From: DYMC01 sp035406705 | Lineage (GTDB): Bacteria; Verrucomicrobiota; Lentisphaeria; Victivallales; GWF2-50-93 | Assembly (NCBI GenBank): GCA_964426675.1 | Contig: CAYRRM010000001.1 | Coordinates: 124,001-188,000, forward strand | Reading direction: 5' to 3' | DNA: 64,000 bases | Shown here: positions 45,446 to 53,507 of the stretch, piece by piece | Layout: each line of letters opens with the position of its first letter | Position numbering within the stretch: position 1 is the first letter of the stretch | Program-made: the position numbers and the translations under genes | The notes under the pieces: generated by a model | What the model saw: the letters and a program-made list of their open reading frames with translations, nothing else | Database searches by the model: none | What the model was told of the DNA's origin: nothing

Positions 45446-46564
45446 ATGAAAAAGCTAAATAAACTTATAATTGCATGTGGTGGTACTGGAGGGCATTTTT
45501 ATCCGGGACTTTCAATTGCTATTGAAGTTAAAAAAAGAGGTGGCACCCCACTCTTGTTATTGTCAGGCAAACACTCGGAAGAACAAAAATTAAAAGCCCT
45601 TGAGTATAATATTGAATCTGAAATCATTCCAGCTCCTCCAGTTCCAACAGGTTTACTCGAAAAAATTGATTATTCTAAAACCTGTGCCGTAAATATAGTA
45701 AAAATACTTATGATTTTAAATTCTTTTAAGCCTGATGCAATACTTTTAATGGGTAGTTATACTTCAGTTGCTGCAGGGCTGGCTTCAACAGCGGCAAAAG
45801 TTCCTATGTTTATTCATGACGGAAATGCATTGGTCGGAAAAGCAAATATATTCCTTTCAAGATTTGCCATAAAAATGGCTTTATCTTTTCCCGCAGTAAA
45901 CGCAAAAAAAATTATGTGTGATTACGAGATGACAGGAATGCCACTCCGGGAAGAAATTTTAGAGACAAAGGGTTTTTCCAAAGAACAGGCTATTTCTAAT
46001 ATAAATTCTATTTTCTCAACAAATTTCAATACCACTTCTCCTTTACTACTAATTTTTGGAGGTAGTCAAGGGGCATTGAAAATAAATGACCTTATTCCAC
46101 CAGCTCTGGAAATGCTGAAAGATAAGGATTTTCAGGTAATCCATCTTGCTGGAAATGACAAGATAAAAGAGACCAAAGCCAGATATGCGAATTTTAAGAA
46201 AAATAAGTTAATATTGGAATCAACAGATAAAATGAATTTACTTTATCCTGCTGCTGACCTGGTAATATCACGTTCAGGGGGAAGTACAATCGCAGAATTA
46301 TCTATTTTCGGAAAATACGCAATATTAGCTCCATACCCTTACGCCAGTGATAATCATCAAAGAGAAAATGCCGAATATTACGCATCTACTGGCGCTGGAA
46401 CAGTAGTGACCGATACAGAATTTACTATCACAAAAATTCAATCCCTTCTTGCTTCCTTTTTTGAAAATCCACAACATTTCGTAGAAGAAGGCAAAAAATC
46501 TGCAAAAATCGCGTCCCCACACGCAGCAAAGAAGGTTGTAGATATGATAGAAATCTCGATTTAA
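45446..46564 (+). CDS. murG: UDP-GlcNAc:lipid I N-acetylglucosaminyltransferase
   Basis: Converts lipid I to lipid II on the inner face of the membrane. About 372 residues, a GT28 fold. Visible motifs are GGTGGHFYPGLSIA (G loop 1), FGGSQGALKIND (G loop 2 of the C-domain) and ISRSGGSTIAELSIFGKYAILAPYPYA-type nucleotide-binding text, here in outline. The start is ATG 45446 after AGAGAG; a longer frame begins inside ftsW and is not credible. A degenerate palindrome-like string (TGCAAAAATCGCG) lies near the 3' end but is not counted. Confidence 0.95.
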   Translation: MKKLNKLIIACGGTGGHFYPGLSIAIEVKKRGGTPLLLLSGKHSEEQKLKALEYNIESEIIPAPPVPTGLLEKIDYSKTCAVNIVKILMILNSFKPDAILLMGSYTSVAAGLASTAAKVPMFIHDGNALVGKANIFLSRFAIKMALSFPAVNAKKIMCDYEMTGMPLREEILETKGFSKEQAISNINSIFSTNFNTTSPLLLIFGGSQGALKINDLIPPALEMLKDKDFQVIHLAGNDKIKETKARYANFKKNKLILESTDKMNLLYPAADLVISRSGGSTIAELSIFGKYAILAPYPYASDNHQRENAEYYASTGAGTVVTDTEFTITKIQSLLASFFENPQHFVEEGKKSAKIASPHAAKKVVDMIEISI

Positions 46565-46625
46565 AAATTCAGGATACAATATTTTTTTGAAAAGTCTCGT
46601 TTTTATAGAAAAAAGGAGATAAAAT

Positions 46626-47786
46626 ATGAAAATCAGGTTGCTATGCCTCATGCTGATGGGAACCTCTATGCTCATTTCTAATCAGCTATTTTCTCAAGGT
46701 AGAAGGGAAATGTGGAAAGAAAGAAAAGAGAAAATACAAGAAGATTTAGAAAAAATCCGCGAAATTCGCAAATTAGGACAGGAATTTAGAAAAGCCGTTA
46801 TTAATGGAGAAGAGCAAAAATCTCAGGAATTACTCTCCTCTATGAAGGAAAAATTCAACGCACTTCCAGAATCTTTAAAAAATCGAATTGAAGAAAAACA
46901 TCCAGGCACTATTGAAAGGGTAAAAAATTTGAGCGTTGAAGACGTTGATAAAAATATTCATGACGATTATTCAGAAATAACTGATTCAAAGCTTCAACAA
47001 AAAACTGAAAGTAAAAATATATCAACTACTAAAGAAGGAAAAACTTTTTCTGCATCACACGAGGAAACGATAACTAAAACAGGAGAGGGGGAATGGAAAA
47101 ATTCCGGAGTTACAACTACAGATAATGGGAAAACATTTACTAATGAAGGAATTACAACTAGAGAGGGAAATACTATTACTCATGAAGGCACCGTAAAAAA
47201 TGAAGATGGAGAAGTTATAATAACACGTGAAGGAACTATCGAAAAAGAAGGAAATACTATCAACCGAAACGCTACTATCACAAATGAAAAAACTGGAGAT
47301 TCAAGGACAGTTGATGCAAATTATGTAAAGGAAGGAAATACCGTGTCTTACGATAAAACGATCACAACTCAAAATGGCAAAACTATTGAAGCTGAAGGAA
47401 CTATAACAAAAGATGGAAATACTATAACAAAAGATGGGACAATTTCAACCGAAAAAGGTACTGCCAATCTTGATGCAACACTGAAAAAAGAAGGTAATAC
47501 AATTACAGGACATAGCGAGTTATCTACACAAAATGGAGAGGTAATCAGAACAAAGGATGGAACAAGCACTAAAGAAGGAAATACAAGAACGACAGAAGTT
47601 TTAACCACCTGGAAAGATAAAACTGAACGTGAAAGAACTACAGTTACAAAACAGGAAGGCGATGGAGAATTTTCTCGCAAAACTGAAATAAAAAGTTCCA
47701 GAAAGAAAAATACTTACGACGACGATCTGGATATATTTGGGAAGGGCTTTAAAAACAAAGCTTCTACTAAAAGACACAAGAGATAA
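46626..47786 (+). CDS. Secreted Thr/Glu/Lys-rich repeat protein of unknown function
   Basis: About 386 residues. The cleavable signal peptide covers residues 1-23 (ends LFSQG). A charged helix rich in Arg, Glu and Lys follows (about 26-110). From about 125 to 350 there is a degenerate repeat of roughly 20 residues with the theme EGNTIT-x-EGTI: EGNTITHEGTV, EGNTINRNATI, EGNTVSYDKTI, DGNTITKDGTI and EGNTITGHSEL. This alternating Thr/hydrophobic pattern suggests a beta-strand stack. The tail is basic (KASTKRHKR). It has a ribosome site AAGGAG and lies 61 bases after murG, possibly in the same operon. I do not recognise a family. Confidence 0.75.
   Translation: MKIRLLCLMLMGTSMLISNQLFSQGRREMWKERKEKIQEDLEKIREIRKLGQEFRKAVINGEEQKSQELLSSMKEKFNALPESLKNRIEEKHPGTIERVKNLSVEDVDKNIHDDYSEITDSKLQQKTESKNISTTKEGKTFSASHEETITKTGEGEWKNSGVTTTDNGKTFTNEGITTREGNTITHEGTVKNEDGEVIITREGTIEKEGNTINRNATITNEKTGDSRTVDANYVKEGNTVSYDKTITTQNGKTIEAEGTITKDGNTITKDGTISTEKGTANLDATLKKEGNTITGHSELSTQNGEVIRTKDGTSTKEGNTRTTEVLTTWKDKTERERTTVTKQEGDGEFSRKTEIKSSRKKNTYDDDLDIFGKGFKNKASTKRHKR
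46757..46771. repeat. Iterated palindrome copy 15 (in repeat-protein gene), one mismatch
   Basis: CCGCGA-AAT-TCGCAA; C replaces T at the first core base. Read as Arg-Glu-Ile-Arg-Lys. Confidence 0.6.
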
Positions 47787-48227
47787 TAAAGTTGTATCTG
47801 AAAAAAATCCTATTTTTCAAGATTATATTTTGATTTGTAATCGGATATCAGATAACAGAATTCTTATAAACATAAATTAAGCAGTTGGGCACATTTGCCG
47901 TAGATACCAGGCAGCGAGACGAAGCTGTAGTAACTAGTAGTCGAAGCTAACGAAGTAGATACGATAAATACAGACAGCCCTTCGCAGGTTAAAAATCGTA
48001 AAAAATCGTCAACCTAAGAGCTTGACGAAGCATAACCATAACAAACTTATTTTCATATACATAGAAATAAAAACGATTTTCAATTGTTTTTTTAGTTTTA
48101 AGATGTCACAGCAACTCTAACTGTGCTGTATAGGATAATTAAGTACTTACGAAAATCAGTTTAAAATGTTAGAGTTTTGCACTTTACTAAAAAAAATATA
48201 AAAGTAATAATTTTTCCTCTTCATAAA
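47787..48227. other. Gene-free stretch with a G+C-richer island
   Basis: Bases 47870-48050 are clearly richer in G+C than the flanks. The island contains repeated short words: GTAGATAC twice, CGAAGCT twice, GACGAAGC twice and AAAATCGT twice in tandem. AGGTT and AACCT can pair around the AAAATCGT repeats. TAAATTAAGCAGTTG (47873-47887) recurs inverted at 17579-17593, beside the IS3 relic. No gene is visible. A decayed mobile element is the best guess. Confidence 0.4.
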
Positions 48228-48244
48228 TGGCATAAATTATGCTA
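48228..48244 (+). promoter_or_regulatory. Probable sigma-54 (-24/-12) promoter of the receiver gene
   Basis: TGGCATAAATTATGCTA matches the TGGCAY-N-TGCW pattern, with the invariant GG and GC separated by exactly 10 bases. It lies about 58 bases upstream of the receiver's ATG. Confidence 0.5.
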
Positions 48245-48301
48245 TTTATTGAGTATGCGAGTATTATTTTCGCAATCACTAATAAAAAAATCAGGTGCTT
48301 G

Positions 48302-48697
48302 ATGATACTGCTATTTGAAGACAACTATGATCTCGCATATGTTATGAAGCGTATTCTTGCAAATACGCTCGGTATGGCGTGCATTATTTGTTCAAAAGAA
48401 TCAGATGCTGAAACAGAAGTCTTTTCTGGGAATGTAGATATGATAATAAGTGATCTCAAAATATTTGAAAGAATCGAGGGCCTTGAATTTATAAAAAAAA
48501 TTCGCCATATAATGCCTTTTACCTGCCCTCCTATTGTGGTATATACAGGGCTTGATAGAGAATCTAAAGAATATAAAGAGGCTGTCAAATTTTCTGATGC
48601 AGTCTACGAGAAAGGAGAGATTTCCATAATAGAATTATGTTTGAGAATAAAAAAGATATTTTATTCGGACTATTGTTGTCTTTCAAAAACTAAATAG
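48302..48697 (+). CDS. Stand-alone receiver-domain protein
   Basis: About 131 residues. It has the acidic start LFEDN, phospho-acceptor Asp in MIISDLKIF, VVYTG with Thr, and a Lys near VYEKGE replacing the usual KP. No output domain is present. I start it at ATG 48302, although no strong ribosome site is seen. It stands alone behind a sigma-54-like promoter and ends in TAG. The partner kinase is unknown; the hybrid kinase at 2-6 kb is one candidate. Confidence 0.8.
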   Translation: MILLFEDNYDLAYVMKRILANTLGMACIICSKESDAETEVFSGNVDMIISDLKIFERIEGLEFIKKIRHIMPFTCPPIVVYTGLDRESKEYKEAVKFSDAVYEKGEISIIELCLRIKKIFYSDYCCLSKTK

Positions 48698-48933
48698 CAG
48701 GTGCCCTCCTTTTTTTAATAAAGTAAGATTTTTACATTTCGGCTAATCTTTTTCTATTAAATTTTCAAATAAAAAAAATATAGAAATTGCAAAAAAATCT
48801 AAAAAGGTTGAATCAATTATTCATGAAATAAGAGGGCTATCACTCGATTTTACAAAATATCGGGATAGCAACTGATGAATTATAAACCATTCAATTCCGA
48901 AAGAACACGGAACTGAACGTGCGTTTAAATTTA
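48698..48933. other. Gene-free gap with a possible gene fragment
   Basis: An open frame ends at about 48873 (VESIIHEIRGLSLDFTKYRDSN) but has no start codon after the previous stop, so it may be a decayed gene. Nothing else is visible. Confidence 0.3.
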
Positions 48934-49962
48934 TCAGTTAGGTGATATTTTATTCGGATAGAGATGAAGAATAAAGTCGTCTCCACTTTTTGCGATTTTC
49001 GCAATTTTAAATCTTATAGGGGCATTTACAGGGTGTTCTTCTATTTGAAAAGCTTCGATAGCTCCATGTCCTATCAGGATTGGAGCACAGTGCAATTCAA
49101 TTTTATCGATAAGATTAAATTCTATTAGGGTTTTAGAAAGTTTTGCTCCCCCTTCAACGAGAATTGAAGTTATATTTTCTTTTCCGAGTTTTTTAAGTTC
49201 GAAAATCCATTCATCTCTTGTTCTTGCCTTTATAATTCTAATTTCTCCTCCTGAAGCTGATGAAAATAATTTTTTAGCCTCATCGAGGTCAAGATTAGCG
49301 CTTGCAACTAATCTCAAAGGCTGTCTTTTGACTTTGAAATCTCTTATGGTCAGAGATGGTTTATCTTTTCGAAGTGTTTCAGAGCCAATCAATATTGCAT
49401 CTGATGCAAGTCGTAATTTCTGAACTCTTCTTCTTGTTTTTTCCGAGGTAATCCATCTGGAAAAACCATTTGAATTTGCTATTTTTGCATCGAGAGAAAT
49501 CGCAAGTTTTAAGGTAAGAAATGGATAACCTGTTTTAATCCATTTAAAGAATGCCTCATTTGCGTGGAAACAATCCTCTTCCATAAGCGGATGATGTACT
49601 TGAATACCTGCATTTTTCAGAATTTTTTCAGCACGTCCGGAATGTTTTGGATTAGGATCATCAATCCCGTATACAACACGGCTTATCCCGGCTTTGATTA
49701 TAGCATCTGAGCAAGGAGGTGTCCTTCCATATGAAGAGCATGGCTCAAGGGTTACATAAAGGGTGGCACCTTTAGAATTTTTACCGGCTTTTTCTAAGGC
49801 AATAATCTCTGCGTGAGGTCCACCTGGAAATTCATGCCAGCCTTCAGAAATTATTTTGCCATCTTTTACGAGCACAGCTCCCACTACCGGATTAGGAGAT
49901 GTTGTTCCTCTTCCCTTCTCAGCCAGACGAAGAGCATAAGACATATAATATCTATCATTCAT
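48934..49962 (-). CDS. ribD: Bifunctional riboflavin deaminase/reductase
   Basis: Second and third steps of riboflavin synthesis. About 342 residues. The N-terminal deaminase has zinc motifs HAEIIAL and PCSSYGRTPPC; the C-terminal reductase starts near LTLKLAISLDAKIA and contains LVEGGAKLSKTL. It is encoded alone with no other rib genes nearby, and I see no FMN riboswitch upstream. One palindrome copy lies near the C-terminus, read as Ala-Lys-Ile-Ala-Lys. Confidence 0.94.
   Translation of the reverse strand: MNDRYYMSYALRLAEKGRGTTSPNPVVGAVLVKDGKIISEGWHEFPGGPHAEIIALEKAGKNSKGATLYVTLEPCSSYGRTPPCSDAIIKAGISRVVYGIDDPNPKHSGRAEKILKNAGIQVHHPLMEEDCFHANEAFFKWIKTGYPFLTLKLAISLDAKIANSNGFSRWITSEKTRRRVQKLRLASDAILIGSETLRKDKPSLTIRDFKVKRQPLRLVASANLDLDEAKKLFSSASGGEIRIIKARTRDEWIFELKKLGKENITSILVEGGAKLSKTLIEFNLIDKIELHCAPILIGHGAIEAFQIEEHPVNAPIRFKIAKIAKSGDDFILHLYPNKISPN
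48990..49004. repeat. Iterated palindrome copy 16 (in ribD)
   Basis: TTGCGA-TTT-TCGCAA, exact 15-bp form, read as Ala-Lys-Ile-Ala. Confidence 0.85.
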
Positions 49963-50050
49963 AATTTTAAAAAGAAAAACGTTTTATCACTCAAAAATCT
50001 GAATATATTCTGAAAAAAATAATTTTCAAAAATATATATAAAGTAAAAAA

Positions 50051-50086
50051 TGCAGTTGTTGCCATATTTAATGGCAAACAACTGCA
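50051..50086 (-). terminator. Rho-independent terminator of the rhodanese gene
   Basis: TGCAGTTGTT-GCCAT pairs with ATGGCAAACAACTGCA (one bulge) around a five-base loop. On the minus strand it is followed by a run of six T, 26 bases after the rhodanese stop. Confidence 0.85.
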
Positions 50087-50111
50087 AAGGGGAGGGAGAA
50101 TATTTGGAAAA

Positions 50112-50606
50112 TTACTTTACCTTCTCAATTTCTTTACCTGATTCCTTCCATCCTTTTATTCCATCTGGATACTCCATTATATTTTTATAACCGAGTTCAA
50201 CTAGTTTTTTTGCAAGTTTTGCACTTGCTGGACACTGACGACTGCCACAATAAACTACTACTGCTTGATCTTTGTTAGGGATTGCTTTGTTTATTTCTTC
50301 TACACTATTCTCCGCAGAAAGGGAAGCAGCACCTGGAATTCTTGTGCCATCATCCCATCTTCCTGTTCTAGCGTCAAAAATTAGAGCTGATTTCTGGGAT
50401 ACAATTTTCTCTAATTCTTCAGTATTTATCATCTTTATTGCGCTTTCCTTATCGTTTGTAGGTAATTGTTCAGAGATTTTTCCAGAATCTCCAATGGCAC
50501 AACCTTCTTTTTCGCTTCCAACGGCGCAATTTCCTGAAGGACAATCAGCCAGCGAAACGAATGGAACGACGAACAAGAAAACAACCATTGTTATTAACGT
50601 TTTCAT
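50112..50606 (-). CDS. Exported rhodanese-like protein
   Basis: About 164 residues. The signal peptide is residues 1-20 (ends SLA), so it acts outside the cytoplasm. A Cys-rich linker follows (DCPSGNCAVGSEKEGCAIG). The rhodanese domain has LIFDARTGRWDDGTRIPGA and the active-site loop VVYCGSRQCPAS, whose first Cys is the probable sulfur carrier. Such proteins move sulfane sulfur or handle cyanide or thiols; the partner is unknown. It has a GAGGTG ribosome site and its own terminator, and is probably monocistronic. Confidence 0.88.
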   Translation of the reverse strand: MKTLITMVVFLFVVPFVSLADCPSGNCAVGSEKEGCAIGDSGKISEQLPTNDKESAIKMINTEELEKIVSQKSALIFDARTGRWDDGTRIPGAASLSAENSVEEINKAIPNKDQAVVVYCGSRQCPASAKLAKKLVELGYKNIMEYPDGIKGWKESGKEIEKVK

Positions 50607-50847
50607 TTTAGCACCTCATTTTTTTTATTTTTTTATTTCTCACCCTCACCTCTTTCTATTATACTTAATAGCACATATACTTTACTTTTCAAATAATAAT
50701 TATAAAGATTTTTGAAAATATTCATAGAAATTGGGACATATAGTCTCATATATAGAGACATTTTTTCGCTTTTTTCTTGAAAAAATAAATAATATCGTTT
50801 TAAATAACTTCTTTATAATCAAGTATTTAAGAATTATTTTATAATTT
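50607..50847. other. AT-rich divergent intergenic region
   Basis: Separates the rhodanese gene and hsp20. It contains the small hairpin GTCTC-N7-GAGAC (50743-50759) followed by ATTTTTT, which could end stray plus-strand transcripts or act in the hsp20 leader. No gene is visible. Confidence 0.4.
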
Positions 50848-50865
50848 TTGGCATAGGCTCTGCTA
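50848..50865 (+). promoter_or_regulatory. Probable sigma-54 (-24/-12) promoter of hsp20
   Basis: TTGGCATAGGCTCTGCTA has TTGGCA and TGCTA boxes with the GG and GC dinucleotides exactly 10 bases apart. It lies 47 bases upstream of the hsp20 ATG in an otherwise AT-rich region. Confidence 0.6.
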
Positions 50866-50912
50866 AAATTAAAGTAAAAAATTAGATAAAAATTAAAAAA
50901 AGGAGGTGTAGT

Positions 50913-51407
50913 ATGATTAGAAATCTCATCAAAAGAGGACATGATGAAGGTTCTCTAAAGAAAAACATGAATCCTTTTGACGAATTGCATCGTCAAATGG
51001 ATGCGTTGGTCAACAGTTTTTTCAGCGGAGCCGAATTACCATGGTTTGCTATGGGGCGGGGCGATGAAAAAACATTCTATCCGACTTTTGAGATTGCGGA
51101 GACTGACAAAGAATATCATGTAAGTGCTGAGCTTCCTGGTCTAACTGAAAAGGACATTGAAATTAATCTGGAAGACAATATACTCACCATTAAAGGCGAA
51201 AAGAAGGAAGAAAAGGACGAAAAGAAGAAAAATTATCATCTTTATGAAAGACGTTATGGACTTTTTAATCGTTCATTCACTCTGCCGGAAAATGTTGATC
51301 AGGAAAAAATTAATGCGAATATTAAGAATGGAGTGCTTGAAATTTTAATTCCCAAAAAAGAAATCCAGAAGAAAACGGCTAAGAAAATTGAGGTCAAAGG
51401 TAAATAA
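50913..51407 (+). CDS. Small heat-shock protein, Hsp20/alpha-crystallin family
   Basis: ATP-independent holdase chaperone that binds unfolding proteins in oligomers. About 164 residues. The alpha-crystallin domain runs from about 48 to 150, with AELPGLTEKDIEINLEDNILTI and the closing GVLEILIPKKE (the I-x-I/L motif). The N-terminal arm contains NPFDELHRQMDALVNSFF. The ribosome site AGGAGGTG is strong. A sigma-54-type promoter lies upstream and a shared terminator downstream, so it is a single-gene unit. Confidence 0.94.
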   Translation: MIRNLIKRGHDEGSLKKNMNPFDELHRQMDALVNSFFSGAELPWFAMGRGDEKTFYPTFEIAETDKEYHVSAELPGLTEKDIEINLEDNILTIKGEKKEEKDEKKKNYHLYERRYGLFNRSFTLPENVDQEKINANIKNGVLEILIPKKEIQKKTAKKIEVKGK

Positions 51408-51419
51408 GGCAAAAATAGA

Positions 51420-51447
51420 TAGAGGCAGCCTACAATTGCTGCCTCTA
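51420..51447. terminator. Shared terminator-type hairpin between hsp20 and uvrB
   Basis: TAGAGGCAGC and GCTGCCTCTA form a perfect 10-bp stem with an 8-base loop. The uvrB stop codon (TAG) lies inside the stem. No long T run is present, so efficiency is uncertain. Confidence 0.7.
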
Positions 51448-53406
51448 TTCTGATTCTAATTTTTTAATAATATCTCGTAAGAGAGCTGCCCTTTCAAATT
51501 CAAGTTTTTCTGCAGCAAATAACATTTCTCTTTTAAGTTCTTCAATACTCTCTTTTCCTATTTCATTTAAATTTTCGACAATTTTCTTTTGTTTTCTTTC
51601 GGCGGCTCCTGAAATTGAATATATGGAAGTGTTTTCTCTAATTTCTTTTTTTATTGTTCTTGGCGTTATTGAGTATTTTTTATTGTATGTTGATTGTTTT
51701 TTTCGCCTATTTTCTGTGATTTTTATGAAATTTTTGATACTTTCAGTGATTTTATCTGCATAAAGAATTACTTTACCATTGATATTTCTGGCGGCACGTC
51801 CTGCTATCTGGATAAGTGAACGTTCAGAACGGAGAAATCCTTCTTTATCTGCATCAAGAATCGCAACTAAAGATACCTCCGGAAGGTCTATTCCTTCCCT
51901 CAAGAGATTGATACCTACTAAACAATCAAAGTTACCCTTGCGAAGTTCGCAAAGGATTTTCGCTCTTTCGAGGGCGTCAATTTCTGAGTGTATATATTGA
52001 ACATTCAGATTTAAGTTTCTCAGGTAATCGCAAAGCCTTTCTGCACTTTTTTTAGTAAGGGTAATAGCGAGAGAGCGTTGTTTTTTTTCTGCGCATTTGC
52101 GAATTTCGCAAACGAGATCTTCAATTTGTCCTTTTAGTGGTCTTATAATGGGTTCTGGATCCAGTAGTCCTGTTGGACGAACTATTTGTTCTACGGGTTG
52201 GCCAGATAGTGATATTTCGTAATCTCCTGGAGTAGCTGATACAAAAATTGTTTTGTTCGAGGTTAACTCTCTGAATTCATCGAAAGTTAGAGGTCTATTT
52301 TCAAGTGCAGAAGGGAGGCGAAAACCATGTTCTATCAGTGTTAACTTTCTACTTCTGTCCGCTTTATACATAGCCATTAACTGTGGAATAGTTACGTGTG
52401 ATTCATCTATTACAGTAATAAATTTTTCAGGGAAAAAATCTATGAGGCAAAAGGGTCTTTGTCCAGGCAGACGATTTGATAGATGAAATGAATAATTTTC
52501 TATACCTGAACAGTATCCTGTTTGTTGCATCATTTCTATATCAAACATCGTTCTCTGATATATTCGCTGCGCTTCGACGAGGAGGTTTTTGCTTTCGAAA
52601 TACTTCACTCTTTCTTCCAGTTCAGCTTTTATCTTTTCAATTGCGATTTCGAGTTTTCGTTGTGGGATTACAAAATGTTTGCATGGGAAAAACACTACTT
52701 TAGTTCTTTTTTCAATTGTTCTTGCGGTTAAAGTATGATGCACTGAAATTTCTTCTACTTCATCTTCCCAGAAACTGACTCTTACGAAGATGTCCTTATT
52801 GGGTAAAAAAACATCTACAGAATCACCTCTCACTCTGAATTGTCCCTTTTGAGGAGAGATATCATTTCTGTCATATTGAATTGTTACAAGTGAATCTAAA
52901 AAAACTTTCCTTGAGATTTTTTTGCCTTTTTCGATGATGACAGACATTTCAGTGAAATCCTCCGGGGAGCCAAGCCCATAGATGCAGGATACACTTGCTA
53001 CGATTATAACATCGCATCTTTCGATAAGAGAACTCGTTGCGGAAAGGCGAAGCCTTTCAATATCCTCATTAATGCTCGCATCTTTTGCTATATAAGTATC
53101 GGTTTGTGGAATATAAGCTTCTGGTAAATAGTAATCATAATAACTAATAAAAAATTCTACTGCATTTTCTGGGAAAAACGACTTAAATTCCGAGAATAAT
53201 TGAGCTGCGAGAGTTTTATTATGGGATAGCACCAGAACCGGCATATTAAATTCTTTTATAACATTTGCTATTGTGAAAGTCTTCCCTGAGCCTGTTACAC
53301 CTAATAATGTCTGATATTTCTTTTCCTTTCTTATTCCATCGACTAATTTTTTTATAGCTTCTGGTTGATCCCCGGCTGTTGGAAAATCTGCATAGAGTTT
53401 AAACAT
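51445..53406 (-). CDS. uvrB: Excinuclease ABC subunit B
   Basis: Damage-verification helicase of nucleotide excision repair, working with UvrA and UvrC. 653 residues. It has Walker A LGVTGSGKT (about 36-44), the beta-hairpin segment YYDYYLPEAYIP, the DEAD-like motif IDESH, helicase motifs with VGINLLREGIDLPEVSLVAILD and IQIAGRAARN, and a C-terminal UVR motif (ELKREMLFAAEKLEFERAALLRD) for UvrC contact. It ends in TAG. It carries two palindrome copies 159 bases apart, both read as Cys-Glu-x-Arg-Lys. Confidence 0.97.
   Translation of the reverse strand: MFKLYADFPTAGDQPEAIKKLVDGIRKEKKYQTLLGVTGSGKTFTIANVIKEFNMPVLVLSHNKTLAAQLFSEFKSFFPENAVEFFISYYDYYLPEAYIPQTDTYIAKDASINEDIERLRLSATSSLIERCDVIIVASVSCIYGLGSPEDFTEMSVIIEKGKKISRKVFLDSLVTIQYDRNDISPQKGQFRVRGDSVDVFLPNKDIFVRVSFWEDEVEEISVHHTLTARTIEKRTKVVFFPCKHFVIPQRKLEIAIEKIKAELEERVKYFESKNLLVEAQRIYQRTMFDIEMMQQTGYCSGIENYSFHLSNRLPGQRPFCLIDFFPEKFITVIDESHVTIPQLMAMYKADRSRKLTLIEHGFRLPSALENRPLTFDEFRELTSNKTIFVSATPGDYEISLSGQPVEQIVRPTGLLDPEPIIRPLKGQIEDLVCEIRKCAEKKQRSLAITLTKKSAERLCDYLRNLNLNVQYIHSEIDALERAKILCELRKGNFDCLVGINLLREGIDLPEVSLVAILDADKEGFLRSERSLIQIAGRAARNINGKVILYADKITESIKNFIKITENRRKKQSTYNKKYSITPRTIKKEIRENTSIYSISGAAERKQKKIVENLNEIGKESIEELKREMLFAAEKLEFERAALLRDIIKKLESE
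51938..51952. repeat. Iterated palindrome copy 17 (in uvrB)
   Basis: TTGCGA-AGT-TCGCAA, exact 15-bp form, read as Cys-Glu-Leu-Arg-Lys. Confidence 0.85.
52097..52111. repeat. Iterated palindrome copy 18 (in uvrB)
   Basis: TTGCGA-ATT-TCGCAA, exact 15-bp form, read as Cys-Glu-Ile-Arg-Lys. Confidence 0.85.
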
Positions 53407-53507
53407 TATTCTAATTATATTTTAATCTTTAAACTTTCAATAAAATCTTAATGAGTTATATTAGAATTCTTTTTGTAAAAAAAACAAACATCTTTTCATC
53501 TTATTTT

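Noticed and set aside
46503..46515. TGCAAAAATCGCG near the end of murG as a palindrome copy
   Set aside because: Two mismatches from the core; not counted.
49963..50050. FMN riboswitch upstream of ribD
   Set aside because: None of the conserved riboswitch core is visible; the region is plain AT-rich DNA.
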